Positions 36,136 to 45,808 of a DNA stretch of 52,165 nucleotides are shown here, piece after piece (position 1 is the stretch's first letter; every line of letters starts with the position of its first letter). The notes under the pieces were generated by a model, which saw only the letters and a list, made by a program, of their open reading frames with translations, was not told where the DNA came from and did not search any database. The stretch covers positions 1 through 52,165 of the forward strand of contig LNEE01000023.1 in the NCBI GenBank assembly GCA_001464895.1, read 5' to 3'. The stretch is from Betaproteobacteria bacterium Ga0077532. GTDB lineage: Bacteria; Pseudomonadota; Gammaproteobacteria; Burkholderiales; Ga0077523. Both the position numbers and the translations under genes were made by a program.

Positions 36136-36636
36136 TCAGGCCGACACTGGCGCTGTCTCGCTCTTGCCACCGCGGTTGCGATCGGCCATCTCGACCACCG
36201 CTGGCGCACCTGACCGCATGCGCTCCACACGCTCGATCTGCTCATCCACAAGGCGGGACAGCTTCACGCCCCTGAGGTAATCGAAGATGTGCGAGTTCAG
36301 CGCTGTCCAGAGATCGTGGGTCAGGCATTTCTGCTCGTCCACGCAGTTCTCCTTGCCGCCGCACTGGGTCGCATCGATCGGCTCGTCGACGGCCAGGATG
36401 ATGTCGGCCACCGACACCTCGTTGCTCGGCCGGGCAAGACGGTATCCACCACCCGGTCCGCGCGTGCTCTTCACCAGTGACTGCCGGCGTAGCTTGCCGA
36501 ACAGCTGCTCGAGGTAAGAGAGCGAGATCTTCTGACGCTGGCTGATCTCGGCCAGGGTTACCGGCCCCCCACTGTCGCGCATGGCAAGGTCGATCATCGC
36601 GGTCACTGCAAAACGCCCTTTGGTCGTAAGTCGCAT
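36136..36636 (-). CDS. iscR: IscR-type Rrf2 regulator
   Basis: A 166-aa Rrf2-family regulator. It has the N-terminal winged helix (MRLTTKGRFAVTAMIDLAM, LAEISQRQKISLSYLEQLF, STRGPGGGYRLAR), and the cluster ligands Cys92, Cys98, Cys104 and His107 (CGGKENC, CLTH) at the same numbers as in the enteric IscR. It should sense cellular Fe-S status. The first residues and the ATG at 36636 are canonical. It controls the downstream sufA-sufBCDSU genes and probably itself through the site at 36678-36702. Confidence 0.95.
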   Translation of the reverse strand: MRLTTKGRFAVTAMIDLAMRDSGGPVTLAEISQRQKISLSYLEQLFGKLRRQSLVKSTRGPGGGYRLARPSNEVSVADIILAVDEPIDATQCGGKENCVDEQKCLTHDLWTALNSHIFDYLRGVKLSRLVDEQIERVERMRSGAPAVVEMADRNRGGKSETAPVSA

Positions 36637-36677
36637 GGTTGCCTCTCTGAAAAGTCGTCGGGACAGGGGGCGCCGCT

Positions 36678-36726
36678 TATCTTGAGTATTTTCGTCAAGT
36701 ATAGAGTTCCCGACCGCTTCGATCAA
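36678..36726 (-). promoter_or_regulatory. iscR-suf promoter with IscR type 1-like site
   Basis: Minus strand: TTGATC (36726-36721), 16 bp, TATACT (36704-36699), a plausible sigma-70 promoter immediately after the trmJ stop. Overlapping the -10 is a 25-bp element from 36702 down to 36678 that begins ATACTTGAC, continues GAAAATACTC and ends AAGATA. It resembles the IscR type 1 motif (ATASYYGAC, A/T-rich centre, then a complementary half) and has a CTTGA/TCAAG dyad. The site would let Fe-S-loaded IscR repress its own operon. Confidence 0.65.
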
Positions 36727-37512
36727 CTATTCGGAGATTTGGTTCCCGGTCTTCTGCAACAAATTTGCACTCGCTGGACGAGGCAGGAGTTTCCGCTCCT
36801 GGATCGTCGTGAGGAGCCCCCGGAGGATCTGTACCTCCACCTGTTCGAGTCGCGCCCGCGCCACCATCCGACGCAGCCTCGGAATCAGCCGCTTGGGATT
36901 GGCGGGGTCGAGGAAACCGATCTCCTCCAGCACCGCCGCCAGATGCCCGTGCAGGCGCTCAATTTCTTCGTGGGACGCCAGGTCCGGCACCTCCGCAGCC
37001 ACCGGAGACTCAGCAAACGCCGCGAGTCGGGTCTCGTAGGCGAAGATCTGCACGGCCGCCGCGAGGTTGAGCGAGTTGTAGTCGGGGTTGCCAGGGATCC
37101 ATGCGCAGACGCTGCATAACCTGACCTCTTCCGCAGTGAGCCCACTCGCCTCGGTCCCGAAGACCAGCGCGACATCGCCGGACCGGGCAGTCGCCACAGC
37201 GTCTGCCGCAGCTTCCCGACACGTGACGAGCGCGTGGGAGAGATCGTAGGCGTGGCTGACGGTGGCCACCGCCAGGACCGTCCCCTGCAGTGCCTCGGCC
37301 AGCGTCTCGACCACCCGCGCCCCGCCGAGCACATCGAGGGCGTTCGAGGAAAGCGCATCCGCTTCCGGATCGGGAAAGCGCTTCGGCCGGACGAGCACGA
37401 GATCACGCAGGCCCATGGTCTTCATCGCCCGGGCGGTGGATCCGATGTTCCCGGGGTGGGTGGTCTGGCAGAGCACCACCCGGATGCGGGCGAGAAGTTG
37501 TTCGGGCTGCAA
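36727..37512 (-). CDS. trmJ: tRNA Nm32 methyltransferase TrmJ
   Basis: A 261-aa SPOUT-class RNA 2'-O-methyltransferase (TrmH/SpoU subclass), acting at tRNA position 32. Motifs are HPGNIGSTARAMKTMG near the N-terminus, VFGTEASGLT, and IPGNPDYNSLNLAAAVQI, all standard, with a helical tail carrying the TrmJ-specific C-terminal region. I use the TTG at 37512 as the start; no ATG lies in the conserved start region, and the next ATG is inside the SAM-proximal motif. It sits upstream of iscR on the same strand, a common linkage, with 90 bp to the divergent suhB. Confidence 0.88.
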   Translation of the reverse strand: MQPEQLLARIRVVLCQTTHPGNIGSTARAMKTMGLRDLVLVRPKRFPDPEADALSSNALDVLGGARVVETLAEALQGTVLAVATVSHAYDLSHALVTCREAAADAVATARSGDVALVFGTEASGLTAEEVRLCSVCAWIPGNPDYNSLNLAAAVQIFAYETRLAAFAESPVAAEVPDLASHEEIERLHGHLAAVLEEIGFLDPANPKRLIPRLRRMVARARLEQVEVQILRGLLTTIQERKLLPRPASANLLQKTGNQISE

Positions 37513-37548
37513 AGTGCGGGAGGCGATGGGTGGGACGGCCTGGTGGGC

Positions 37549-37554
37549 TAGAAT
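37549..37554 (+). promoter_or_regulatory. Candidate -10 element of suhB
   Basis: TAGAAT matches the -10 consensus in 5 of 6 positions and lies about 50 bp upstream of the suhB ATG, in the short divergent gap with trmJ. No good -35 is visible, so this is a weak call. Confidence 0.3.
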
Positions 37555-37602
37555 CGACGGTTTTCGCGAACGAGATCGAGCGACACACTCGAGCAAAAAG
37601 CC

Positions 37603-38415
37603 ATGCACCCCATGCTCAACACGGCAGTGAAGGCGGCACGCCGCGCCGGCGCCATCATCATGCGCGCGTCCGACAACCTCGACGCGCTCACGGTCCGGCA
37701 CAAGACGCTGAACGATCTCGTCTCCGAGGTGGACCGCGCTGCCGAGGACGCCATCATCGAGGTCCTCAAGACCGCGTACCCGGAGCACGCGATTCTAGCC
37801 GAGGAAAGTGGCGCTTCGGGAGATTCCGAGCACGTCTGGATCATCGATCCTCTCGATGGCACGACCAATTTCCTGCACGGCTTCCCGGTCTACTGCGTCT
37901 CCATCGCCATGGCCCACAAGGGCGTCCTTACCCACGGGGTGGTGTACGACCCCGTCAAGAACGACCTCTTCACGACCTCCCGCGGCGCCGGGGCCTATCT
38001 GAATGACCGCCGGCTGCGGGTCTCGAAGCGGGAAAAACTGATAGACGGCCTGATCGGCACCGGCTTCCCCTTCCGCATGTTCGACCACGCGGACGCCTAC
38101 ATGGCGATGATGCGGGAGGTGATGCAGAAGACCGCAGGGATCCGCCGCCCCGGATCGGCCGCGCTGGACCTGGCCAACGTGGCCGCCGGCCGGCTCGACG
38201 GATTCTGGGAGATCGGCCTAGCGCCCTGGGACATGGCCGCGGGCGCACTGCTCGTGACCGAAGCCGGCGGGCTGGTCGGTGACCTGCAAGGAAATCAGGA
38301 CTTCCTCGAGAGCGGACACATCATTGCGGGCAACCCGCGGATGTTCTCCCAACTGTTGCAACTGCTGGAGGGCCACCTGACCCCGGCACTGCGCGGAGAA
38401 GTGCCGACACGGTGA
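37603..38415 (+). CDS. suhB: Inositol-1-monophosphatase SuhB
   Basis: A 270-aa Mg2+-dependent inositol monophosphatase, in bacteria also a factor in rRNA antitermination. Metal and active-site motifs are complete: LAEESG (65-70), [15 protein letters not shown] (79-93), and [17 protein letters not shown]. It has the usual length and no extra domain. The ATG at 37603 is preceded by AGCAAAAAG, a weak ribosome site. It converges on the GGDEF-EAL gene, 20 bp apart. Confidence 0.93.
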   Translation: MHPMLNTAVKAARRAGAIIMRASDNLDALTVRHKTLNDLVSEVDRAAEDAIIEVLKTAYPEHAILAEESGASGDSEHVWIIDPLDGTTNFLHGFPVYCVSIAMAHKGVLTHGVVYDPVKNDLFTTSRGAGAYLNDRRLRVSKREKLIDGLIGTGFPFRMFDHADAYMAMMREVMQKTAGIRRPGSAALDLANVAAGRLDGFWEIGLAPWDMAAGALLVTEAGGLVGDLQGNQDFLESGHIIAGNPRMFSQLLQLLEGHLTPALRGEVPTR

Positions 38416-38435
38416 TGCCCGGGAAGCGCGATCCC

Positions 38436-40256
38436 TCAGGCCGAGCGACGGTCTGCCGGATCGCGGAAGAGTGGCGAGACGCCAGCCGCCATGCGGCGCA
38501 CGTCGCTGATCGGCATCGGGCGCCCGAAGAAGTACCCCTGGACGCCGTCGCAGCCTAGCGCCTTGAGGAGGTCCGCCTGATTCGCGGTCTCGACCCCTTC
38601 TGCGATGACGATGTGGCCAAGACTGTGGCCGAGTCCGATCACCGCGTTGGCGATCACCGCATCGTTGCAGTCCTGCCGCAGCTCCTGGATGAACGACTTG
38701 TCGATCTTCAGCTTGCGAACCGGGAAGCGGCGCAGATACCCGAGCGACGAGTAGCCCGCCCCGAAATCGTCGATCACCAGGGAGATCCCGTGTCCCGACA
38801 GCACGTCGAGGATGGCCGCCGCCCGGTCGACATCTTCCACCAGCACGCCCTCCGTCAGCTCCAGCTCCAGCCGGCATCCGTCCCGCCCACCGAGCGACTT
38901 CTGCGCGCGGACGAGCTTGTCGACGAGATGCGGATCGCGGAACTGCTTCGGCGACAGGTTCACCGCGACCCCGGGCATGCGCTGCACACCGGAGTCCCAG
39001 TCGTGACAGGCGCGGCAGACCTCGTCCAGCACGAAGTCGCCCAGTTCGGTGATGAGGCCGGTCTCCTCTGCCATCGGGACGAAGTCGCCGGGGTAGATCA
39101 CCGGGCCGTCGGGCGGCATCCAGCGCACGAGCGCCTCGAGAGCGAGGAGCCGATGGGAGCGCAAGCTCACCTGAGGCTGATAGTGGACCGAGAGGTGCCG
39201 ATCTCGCAGAGCGCGCCGCAGACCGCGCTCCAGCGCCTCACGCTGGGCCGGCGCCGCCTCCAGGGCCGGTGAGTACAACCGCCAACCTCCGCGCGCCTCC
39301 CGCTTCGCGTGGTACATGGCGCGGTCGGCATGGTTCACCAGCACTTTCGGGTCCTCGGTGTCGACGCCGAAGATGCTGACACCGATGCTCGCGCTCGGCT
39401 GGATCGTCGCACCCGCCAACACGACAGGCGCGCACAGCGTCGTCGCGATCTTGCCCGCCAGGACCTCGGCGCCGGCCGCGTCGGCCAGATCGGTCTGCAG
39501 CACGGCGAACTCGTCGCCACCCAGTCGGGCCGCCGTGTCGCTGCCCCGCAGGCAGGCCTGCAGGCGGCCGGCCATGGCGCGGATCAGCTCGTCGCCCGCC
39601 GTGTGCCCGAGGCTGTCGTTCACGCTCTTGAATCGGTCGAGATCAACGATCATCACCGCGAAGCGCCCCTTCTGGCGCCGCGCCTGCTCGCACTGGCGCT
39701 CCAGGCGATCGTGAAACAGTGCACGGTTCGGCAGTCCGGTGAGCGCATCGTGGAAGGCAAGATGCCGCACGCGCGCCTCGGCCGACCGCAGCTCCTCGGT
39801 CGTCTTGCGCAGGGCCTGCGCCTGTTCCACCAGTTCCCGCTCGCGGACCACGGAGGCCGTCATGTCCATCACCTGGATCACGCATTGCCGGGCGGCTCGC
39901 TCGAGCCCCATCGCCTTCACCGACGTCAGTTGATGCATGCGTTGCCCTTCCGCACGGTCCCGCGCGTCGCGATAGAGAGGCATCGGGGGCACGTGCAGGC
40001 GCGGTGAGAGCACACTGCTCATGCCCTGCTGCAGCGCCTGTTCGATCGCGTGGTCCAGGCTCCTGTCGAGCGCACGCCCGAAGATCTCGCGCAGGGTGCG
40101 CCCGCTGGCTTGGTCGGCATCGACACCGGCCCGCCGGGCCAGCCAGGCGTTCCAGTGGAGCACCCGACCGCTGGCGTCGAGAACAATCATCCCCGACTCG
40201 CATGCATCGAGGAGGGCCGCGGGATCCAGGGTCCCTGGCGTGATCGGGATGCTCAC
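38436..40256 (-). CDS. PAS-GGDEF-EAL c-di-GMP enzyme
   Basis: A 606-aa protein. An N-terminal PAS-type sensor (about 12-135; VLDASGRVLHWNAWLARRAG) and short coiled coil lead to a GGDEF domain with intact GGDEF at 246-250 and I-site RGSD at 237-240. An EAL domain follows with Glu374-Ala-Leu (LEALVRW), DDFGAGYSSLGYL and VQGYFFGRPM. Both active sites look intact, so cyclase and phosphodiesterase activities are possible. The GTG start at 40256 lies 3 bp after the CheC-like gene, so the two are co-translated. No membrane helix is seen. Confidence 0.9.
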   Translation of the reverse strand: MSIPITPGTLDPAALLDACESGMIVLDASGRVLHWNAWLARRAGVDADQASGRTLREIFGRALDRSLDHAIEQALQQGMSSVLSPRLHVPPMPLYRDARDRAEGQRMHQLTSVKAMGLERAARQCVIQVMDMTASVVRERELVEQAQALRKTTEELRSAEARVRHLAFHDALTGLPNRALFHDRLERQCEQARRQKGRFAVMIVDLDRFKSVNDSLGHTAGDELIRAMAGRLQACLRGSDTAARLGGDEFAVLQTDLADAAGAEVLAGKIATTLCAPVVLAGATIQPSASIGVSIFGVDTEDPKVLVNHADRAMYHAKREARGGWRLYSPALEAAPAQREALERGLRRALRDRHLSVHYQPQVSLRSHRLLALEALVRWMPPDGPVIYPGDFVPMAEETGLITELGDFVLDEVCRACHDWDSGVQRMPGVAVNLSPKQFRDPHLVDKLVRAQKSLGGRDGCRLELELTEGVLVEDVDRAAAILDVLSGHGISLVIDDFGAGYSSLGYLRRFPVRKLKIDKSFIQELRQDCNDAVIANAVIGLGHSLGHIVIAEGVETANQADLLKALGCDGVQGYFFGRPMPISDVRRMAAGVSPLFRDPADRRSA

Positions 40257-40259
40257 GGC

Positions 40260-40880
40260 TCAGGCTGCCGAGAGACGCTGTGTCGGAAGCGCCCGCAGCA
40301 GATCCGCGAGCCCGTGGTCATCGATCACCAGAGCCATGCTGCCGGAGAACGCACGTCCCCGCAGGCAGACGCGAGTCCCGGCCAGCAGGACGACATCGTC
40401 GCCCCGGCGCCGCCGGACATCATTGCGCAACAGCTCGAGCGGATCCCCGCGGGAGAACACGGGCAGCTCGCCCGCGAAGTCGCCGCCGACGGATTCCGCC
40501 ATCACCGTGATGCAGGCATTCAGCCAGACGTTGCCGACCTCGGTGAGAACCTCCTCGACGGCCTCTGACACGCTGTCGTGGGTTGCGCCGTCGGGGAGGA
40601 TGGCGTGCGCGAGCGCGAGTCCGCTCGCCTCGGAAAACAGGAGTGTCGCGGCGCCGGAGATCGGGCCGGCAAAGGTTTCGGAGATCCCGACGACCGGGCC
40701 GGCGGTACCGTCGGTCCACTCATCGCGGCATCCATCCAGAGTGAGCCAGCGAAGCTCGGGAATCGCGGTGACGAAGGGGCTGCCCAACGTGTCGCTCAGC
40801 ACCTCGGCAGCGCGGTTCGCAGCTCGACCCAGCAGTCGTCCGAGGAGATCACGGTCCGCCTCGGTCGAGATGGCAGTCAT
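40260..40880 (-). CDS. CheC/CheX-like phosphatase-family protein
   Basis: A 206-aa protein with the CheC active-site signature Glu-x2-Asn-x22-Pro exactly spaced: Glu114, Asn117 (EVGN) and Pro140. In CheC-family proteins this motif dephosphorylates CheY-P. A second copy of the motif, present in many CheC proteins, is not seen. The ATG at 40880 has GGGAGG about 3-4 nt upstream. It overlaps a short upstream frame by ATGA and runs into the GGDEF-EAL gene, suggesting that phosphorelay output and c-di-GMP are linked. The partner response regulator is not in the window. Confidence 0.75.
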   Translation of the reverse strand: MTAISTEADRDLLGRLLGRAANRAAEVLSDTLGSPFVTAIPELRWLTLDGCRDEWTDGTAGPVVGISETFAGPISGAATLLFSEASGLALAHAILPDGATHDSVSEAVEEVLTEVGNVWLNACITVMAESVGGDFAGELPVFSRGDPLELLRNDVRRRRGDDVVLLAGTRVCLRGRAFSGSMALVIDDHGLADLLRALPTQRLSAA

Positions 40881-41047
40881 GGCGCCTCCCGACGTACCGA
40901 CTGCGCAACCGAATCCAGGGGCCCGAAGAAATGCGAAGTGGCGTGCGTGCGGCGTGCGGCAGTGGTCATGGCTGTCTCGTCGTCCGTCCCGGCGCGGCAT
41001 TGCCCCGAGGCTTCATCGGGGGCCTCGAACAGTGGCCCCGTGGTCAT
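40877..41047 (-). CDS. Possible small protein upstream of the CheC-like gene
   Basis: A 56-residue frame (starting MTTGPLFEAPDE) whose TGA overlaps the CheC-like ATG by 4 bp (ATGA). The composition is charged and polar, and no domain is recognised. There is no good ribosome site before the ATG at 41047. A second Met at residue 27 is a shorter option. The overlap is the only real support, since GC-rich frames often stay open by chance. The rest of the 370-bp gap to mutS holds only a possible mutS -10 (TACGAT at about 41194). Confidence 0.25.
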   Translation of the reverse strand: MTTGPLFEAPDEASGQCRAGTDDETAMTTAARRTHATSHFFGPLDSVAQSVRREAP

Positions 41048-41249
41048 GGGGTAACGACGGAGGGCCTGCCAACTTGAGCAACCGCCCCGACACCGACCCG
41101 CCAAGCCACCAGGGGTCGCACGGCGGGGCTGGCTTCGGCGCAGGACCCCGCGCGTCACGGCGCCTCGCGCTCGCGGCCCCGGCCGGCGTCGACTACGATA
41201 CGCGCCCTCCCGCCGCTCTCCGCGGCGCCCCTGCACTCCCCTCGATCCG

Positions 41250-43814
41250 ATGAGCACCGCCAGCCCCGCCCAGCACACGCCCGTGATGCAGCAGTACCTG
41301 CGAATCAAGTCCCAGCATCCGGACAAGCTGCTCTTCTATCGCATGGGCGATTTCTACGAACTCTTCTTCGAGGACGCAGAGCGCGCCGCGCGTCTGCTCG
41401 ACATCACGCTCACGAAACGCGGGAGCACCGCGGGCGAGCCCATCAAGATGGCGGGGGTCCCGTTCCACTCCGTCGAGCAGTACCTGGCGCGCCTGGTGAA
41501 GATGGGCGAGTCGGTCGCCATCTGCGAGCAGATCGGGGACCCCGCGACCTCGAAGGGTCCGGTCGAGCGCAAGGTCGCGCGGGTCGTGACGCCGGGGACG
41601 CTCACCGACGCCGCCCTGCTCGACGATCGGCGCGACAACGTCCTGCTCGCCGTCGTCCCGGTGAAAGGACGCGCCGGGCTGGCCTGGCTGTCGCTCGCCT
41701 CGGGCAGCCTGAAGGCGATGGACACCACGCTGGCCGCCCTGCCCTCCGAGCTGGCCCGTCTCGGTCCCGCGGAGATCCTCGTCCCGGACACCGCATCGAT
41801 CGCCACACTCGAGGAGACCGGGATCGCGACGCACCGCCTGCCCGACTGGCACTTCGACGTCGAATCGGCGACGCGGATGCTGTCGGAGCACTTCGGCACG
41901 CGAGACCTCACCGGCTTCGGCGCCGACACCGTGGAACTCGCGATCGGCGCTGCAGGCGCATTGCTGCAATACGCGCAGACGACGCAGGGCACGGCCATCC
42001 GCCACGTGACGGCGCTCGTCGTCGAGCATCCAGAGACCTTCGTCGTGCTCGATGCCGTCACGCGCCGCAATCTCGAGATCAGCGAGACACTCCGCGGCGA
42101 AACCTCCCCGACGCTGCTCTCGACGCTCGACACTTGTGCGTCCTCCATGGGCAGCCGCCTGCTGCGCCACTGGCTGCACCATCCGCTGCGGGACCGCGCG
42201 CCGCTCCGCGCGCGGCTCGACGCCATCGATCGACTGCGACAGGGCCGCGCCGACGACCTGCGGGCACTGCTTGGCGAGATCTCGGACATCGAACGTATCG
42301 TCTCGCGTATCGCGCTGCGCTCCGCGCGTCCGCGCGATCTCTCCGGCCTTCGCGACACCCTGCGATCGCTTCCAGCGGTACAGGCCGCGGTGTCGACCAT
42401 CGACAGTCCCCGCATCGACGCACTACGCGCAACACTGCAGGCGGATCCGGCGATCACCGCACTCCTCGTCCGCGCGCTCCACGAGACGCCCGCGGCCGTG
42501 ATCCGCGAAGGCGGCGTGATCGCCGACGGCTACGACGCGGACCTCGACGAACTCCGCGGCCTCCAGAACAACGCCGCAGGCTACCTGCTCGACCTCGAAC
42601 AGCGCGAGCGCGCGCGCACCGGCATCGCCAGCCTCAAGGTCGAGTACAACCGCGTGCACGGGTTCTACATCGAGGTCACGCACGCGCACGTCGACCGCAT
42701 CCCCGACGACTATCGCCGCCGGCAGACGCTGAAGAACGCCGAGCGCTACATCACGCCGGAACTGAAGACGTTCGAGGACAAGGCGCTGTCCGCGCAGGAC
42801 CGCGCGCTCGCCCGCGAGAAGCTGCTCTACGAAGGCCTGCTCGACGCGCTGCTGCCGCACATCGGCACGCTGCAGGCAACGGCAGTCGCCCTCGCGGAAC
42901 TGGATGTCCTCGCCGCACTCGCCGAACGCGCCGAAGCCCTGGACCTCGTCGCGCCGGAACTCGTCGACGACGAGGTGCTGCACATCGAGGCCGGCCGGCA
43001 CCCCGTCGTCGAAGGTCAGGTGGACCGCTTCGTCGCGAACGACGCGGTGCTGTCCCCGACCCGGCGGATGCTGCTGATCACCGGTCCGAACATGGGCGGC
43101 AAGTCGACCTACATGCGGCAGGTGGCGCTCATTGCCTTGCTCGCAAGCTGTGGTGCGTTCGTCCCCGCGAAGCACGCCCGCGTGGGTCCGCTCGACCGCA
43201 TCTTCACGCGCATCGGTGCGGCCGACGACCTCGCGGGCGGACGCTCGACGTTCATGGTCGAGATGACCGAAGCCGCGAACATCCTGCACAACGCGACCTC
43301 GCGCTCGCTCGTCCTCATGGACGAGATCGGCCGCGGCACGTCGACGTTCGACGGGCTCTCGCTCGCATGGGCCATCGCGCGGCATCTCGTCGAACGCAAC
43401 CGCTGCGCGACGCTGTTCGCCACGCACTACTTCGAACTCACTCGCCTGGGCGAGGAGTTCCGCGAGGTGGCGAACGTGCATCTGGATGCCATCGAGCACA
43501 AGGACCGCATCGTGTTCCTCCACGCGGTGGAGGAAGGGCCGGCGTCGCGAAGCTATGGCCTTCAGGTGGCGCAGCTGGCGGGGGTTCCCGGAAGCGTGAT
43601 CCGCGCGGCGCGGCGGAAACTCGGAGATCTCGAAACGGCCGCGACGCCGCAGGCGGATCTCTTCAGCGGCGCACCCGCGCTGCCTGCGGAGCCGATCACA
43701 CCGCCGATGTCTGCTGTCGAGGAACGCCTGGCGGCGGTGGACCCGGACGCGCTGAGTCCTCGCGGGGCGCTGGACTTGTTGTACGAGTTGCAGAAGATGC
43801 TGAAGCTGGACTGA
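41250..43814 (+). CDS. mutS: DNA mismatch repair protein MutS
   Basis: An 854-aa MutS, standard bacterial length. The mismatch-recognition motif Phe-x-Glu is at Phe35-Tyr-Glu37 (GDFYELF). The connector and lever/clamp regions follow. The ATPase has Walker [10 protein letters not shown] (612-620), [16 protein letters not shown], Walker [18 protein letters not shown] and THYFELTRL. The ATG lies just after a run of C-rich DNA with no strong Shine-Dalgarno sequence. It is a lone gene, and its 3' end runs straight into the 131-bp repeat array. Confidence 0.97.
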   Translation: MSTASPAQHTPVMQQYLRIKSQHPDKLLFYRMGDFYELFFEDAERAARLLDITLTKRGSTAGEPIKMAGVPFHSVEQYLARLVKMGESVAICEQIGDPATSKGPVERKVARVVTPGTLTDAALLDDRRDNVLLAVVPVKGRAGLAWLSLASGSLKAMDTTLAALPSELARLGPAEILVPDTASIATLEETGIATHRLPDWHFDVESATRMLSEHFGTRDLTGFGADTVELAIGAAGALLQYAQTTQGTAIRHVTALVVEHPETFVVLDAVTRRNLEISETLRGETSPTLLSTLDTCASSMGSRLLRHWLHHPLRDRAPLRARLDAIDRLRQGRADDLRALLGEISDIERIVSRIALRSARPRDLSGLRDTLRSLPAVQAAVSTIDSPRIDALRATLQADPAITALLVRALHETPAAVIREGGVIADGYDADLDELRGLQNNAAGYLLDLEQRERARTGIASLKVEYNRVHGFYIEVTHAHVDRIPDDYRRRQTLKNAERYITPELKTFEDKALSAQDRALAREKLLYEGLLDALLPHIGTLQATAVALAELDVLAALAERAEALDLVAPELVDDEVLHIEAGRHPVVEGQVDRFVANDAVLSPTRRMLLITGPNMGGKSTYMRQVALIALLASCGAFVPAKHARVGPLDRIFTRIGAADDLAGGRSTFMVEMTEAANILHNATSRSLVLMDEIGRGTSTFDGLSLAWAIARHLVERNRCATLFATHYFELTRLGEEFREVANVHLDAIEHKDRIVFLHAVEEGPASRSYGLQVAQLAGVPGSVIRAARRKLGDLETAATPQADLFSGAPALPAEPITPPMSAVEERLAAVDPDALSPRGALDLLYELQKMLKLD

Positions 43815-43838
43815 GGGCCGTGGTGCGGGGTCGAGGCG

Positions 43839-44455
43839 TGGGTCGGGCTGCAGCCCGACGTGGCTTCGACCAGGGTCAACGAGGTGGGTCAAGGGACCAT
43901 GGGCGTCGGACGGAGTCCGACCCACGGGTGGCCTACCTCACCGACACTGCCTCCAGCACGCTGGTCTTCGTGGGTCGAGCTATAGCTCGACGCGGCGGCG
44001 ACCAGAGTCACCAAAGTGGTCACGCCATCATGGGCGTCGGGCGAAGCCCGACCCACGGGCGGCCTTCTTCACCGGCGCCGGCTCCAGCACGCTGGTCTTC
44101 GTGGGTCGAGCTATAGCTCGACGCGGCGGCGACCAGAGTCACCAAGGTGGTCAAGCGACCATGGGCGTCGGACGGAGTCCGACCCACGGGCGGCCTTCTT
44201 CACGGGCGCCGGCTTCAGCACGTTGGTCTTCGTGGGTCGAGCTATAGCTCGACGCGGCGGCGACCAGGGTCACCAAGGTGGTCAAGTGACCATGGGCGTC
44301 GGACAGAGTCCGACCCACGGGTGGCCTACTTCACCGACACTGCCTCCAGCACGCTGGTCTTCGTGGGTCGAGCTATAGCTCGACGCGGCGGCGACCAGAG
44401 TCACCAAGGTGGTCAAGTGACCATCGGCGTCGCACGAAGTCCGACCCACGGGTGG
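43839..44455. repeat. 131-bp-period tandem array of paired palindromes
   Basis: Five units start at 43839, 43971, 44102, 44233 and 44364, with period 131-132 bp and the last cut short at 44455. Each unit has two hairpins. The first is GTCGAGCTATAGCTCGAC (perfect 18-bp palindrome); in unit 1 it is GTCGGGCTGCAGCCCGAC, so both arms changed together. The second is GTCGGAC-GGA-GTCCGAC, or GTCGGGC-GAA-GCCCGAC in unit 2, again compensatory. Segments after the second hairpin are of two types in order A-B-B-A. The 666-bp stretch 43815-44481 holds no gene; open frames there are repeat artefacts. Confidence 0.92.
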
Positions 44456-44481
44456 TTGTTTGCAGCGCCATCGACGCCCCC

Positions 44482-45795
44482 TCACCTCGCCGGCAACACC
44501 GTTCCCCGCACTTCCCCGAACCCGATACGCACCGCGCCCGGCTTCTCGCACCAGCCGCGCATCACGACGGCATCACCATCCTCGAGAAACGTCCGCGTCT
44601 CGCCATCGGGCAGCGTGATCGCCTGCTTGCCGCCGCCGGTCAGCTCAACGAGGGACCCCGCCTCCTCCGCCATCGGCCCCGACTGCGTGCCCGTCCCGAG
44701 CAGATCACCCGGCTGAAGGTTGCAGCCGTTCACCGTGTGGTGCGCAATCATCTGCGCCGCGGTCCAGTAGGCATGACGGTAGCTCGACAGCGACAGCCGG
44801 GCCGGGGTCTCGTGGCGGGTGCGCATGGCGGCGGTCTCCAGCGCCACTTCGACGCGGATGTCGATGCCACCTTGCGCGCGATTCGCTGCCGACTCGAGAT
44901 AGGGGACGGGCTGCGGTTCGTCCTCGGCACGGGTCCATGCCGTGCGGAACGGTGCGAGTGCCGCCATCGTCACGATCCACGGCGAGATGGTCGTAGCGAA
45001 ATTCTTCGCGAGGAACGGACCGAGCGGCTGGTACTCCCAGCCTTGCAGATCGCGCGCCGACCAGTCGTTCAGCAGCACGATCCCGAAGGCGTGCGACTCG
45101 GCATCGTCGAGGGCGATCCGGTCACCGGCCGCGTTCCCCGGGCCGATGAAGACGCCCAGCTCCATCTCGTAATCCACGCGCCGGCTCGGCCCCACCACGG
45201 GTACGGTCGCGCCCGGCGGCATCGTCTGTCCGATCGGCCGCGGGAACATCTGCCCGGACACGCCGATGGACGACGCACGACCGTGGTAGCCGATGGGCAC
45301 CCAGCGATAGTTGGGCAGCAGTGGATTGTCGGGGCGGAAGAGGCGTCCGATGGCAGTCGCGTGATGGATCGATGTGTAGAAGTCTGTGTAGTCACCGATG
45401 GTCGCCGGCAGCGCATACTCGGCTTCCGACTGCGGGACGAGACATGCGCGCAGCGCCGCCTGCGAAGGCGCATCCGTGCGAAGCGCGCGCGACAGCGCAA
45501 GCCGCAACGCGGACCACGCCGACGCGCCCTGCGCCATGAACGCGTTGAGCGTGGCGCCAGTGCAGGCCACCGCTGCGGTCATCGCCTCGCCGTCGAACAC
45601 GCCCGCGCGCACTGCGGCGTCGAGGTCGACGATCGCTTCGCCAATCGCGACACCCCCGCGGAACGGACCGCCACCCCCCCGTCGACGGAACACGCCGAAG
45701 GGCAGGTTCTGGATCGGGAAATCGGTATCCGCGGCATTCGCGGACTCGACCCAGCAGCGGAGGGCGGGATCGTGGGTTTCGTCGAGCATCGTCAT
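44482..45795 (-). CDS. fahA: Fumarylacetoacetase
   Basis: A 437-aa last enzyme of tyrosine/homogentisate catabolism, splitting fumarylacetoacetate to fumarate and acetoacetate. It has the N-terminal FAA domain (FPIQNLPFGVFR), then the catalytic domain with YTDFYTSIHHATAIGRLFRP, PIGYHGRASSI, MELGVFIGPGN and NDWSARDLQGWEYQPLGPF, and the C-terminal GDLLGTGTQSGP. The length equals the eukaryotic-type enzyme (about 420-440). It is the last gene of the aromatic operon, 13 bp after hmgA. Confidence 0.95.
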   Translation of the reverse strand: MTMLDETHDPALRCWVESANAADTDFPIQNLPFGVFRRRGGGGPFRGGVAIGEAIVDLDAAVRAGVFDGEAMTAAVACTGATLNAFMAQGASAWSALRLALSRALRTDAPSQAALRACLVPQSEAEYALPATIGDYTDFYTSIHHATAIGRLFRPDNPLLPNYRWVPIGYHGRASSIGVSGQMFPRPIGQTMPPGATVPVVGPSRRVDYEMELGVFIGPGNAAGDRIALDDAESHAFGIVLLNDWSARDLQGWEYQPLGPFLAKNFATTISPWIVTMAALAPFRTAWTRAEDEPQPVPYLESAANRAQGGIDIRVEVALETAAMRTRHETPARLSLSSYRHAYWTAAQMIAHHTVNGCNLQPGDLLGTGTQSGPMAEEAGSLVELTGGGKQAITLPDGETRTFLEDGDAVVMRGWCEKPGAVRIGFGEVRGTVLPAR

Positions 45796-45808
45796 CGGGA
45801 GATTCCGG

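Noticed and set aside
42134..44116. Open frame of 660 codons overlapping mutS and the repeat array
   Set aside because: Another frame of mutS continuing into palindromic repeats; no recognisable protein.
43839..44455. Possible CRISPR array
   Set aside because: Units are 131 bp and nearly identical throughout. There are no short repeats with unique spacers, and no cas genes nearby.
44016..44716. Plus-strand open frames with repeated peptide blocks in the 131-bp array
   Set aside because: The peptide repeats merely translate the DNA palindromes. There is no ribosome site, and period 131 is not a multiple of 3, so the frame changes between units.
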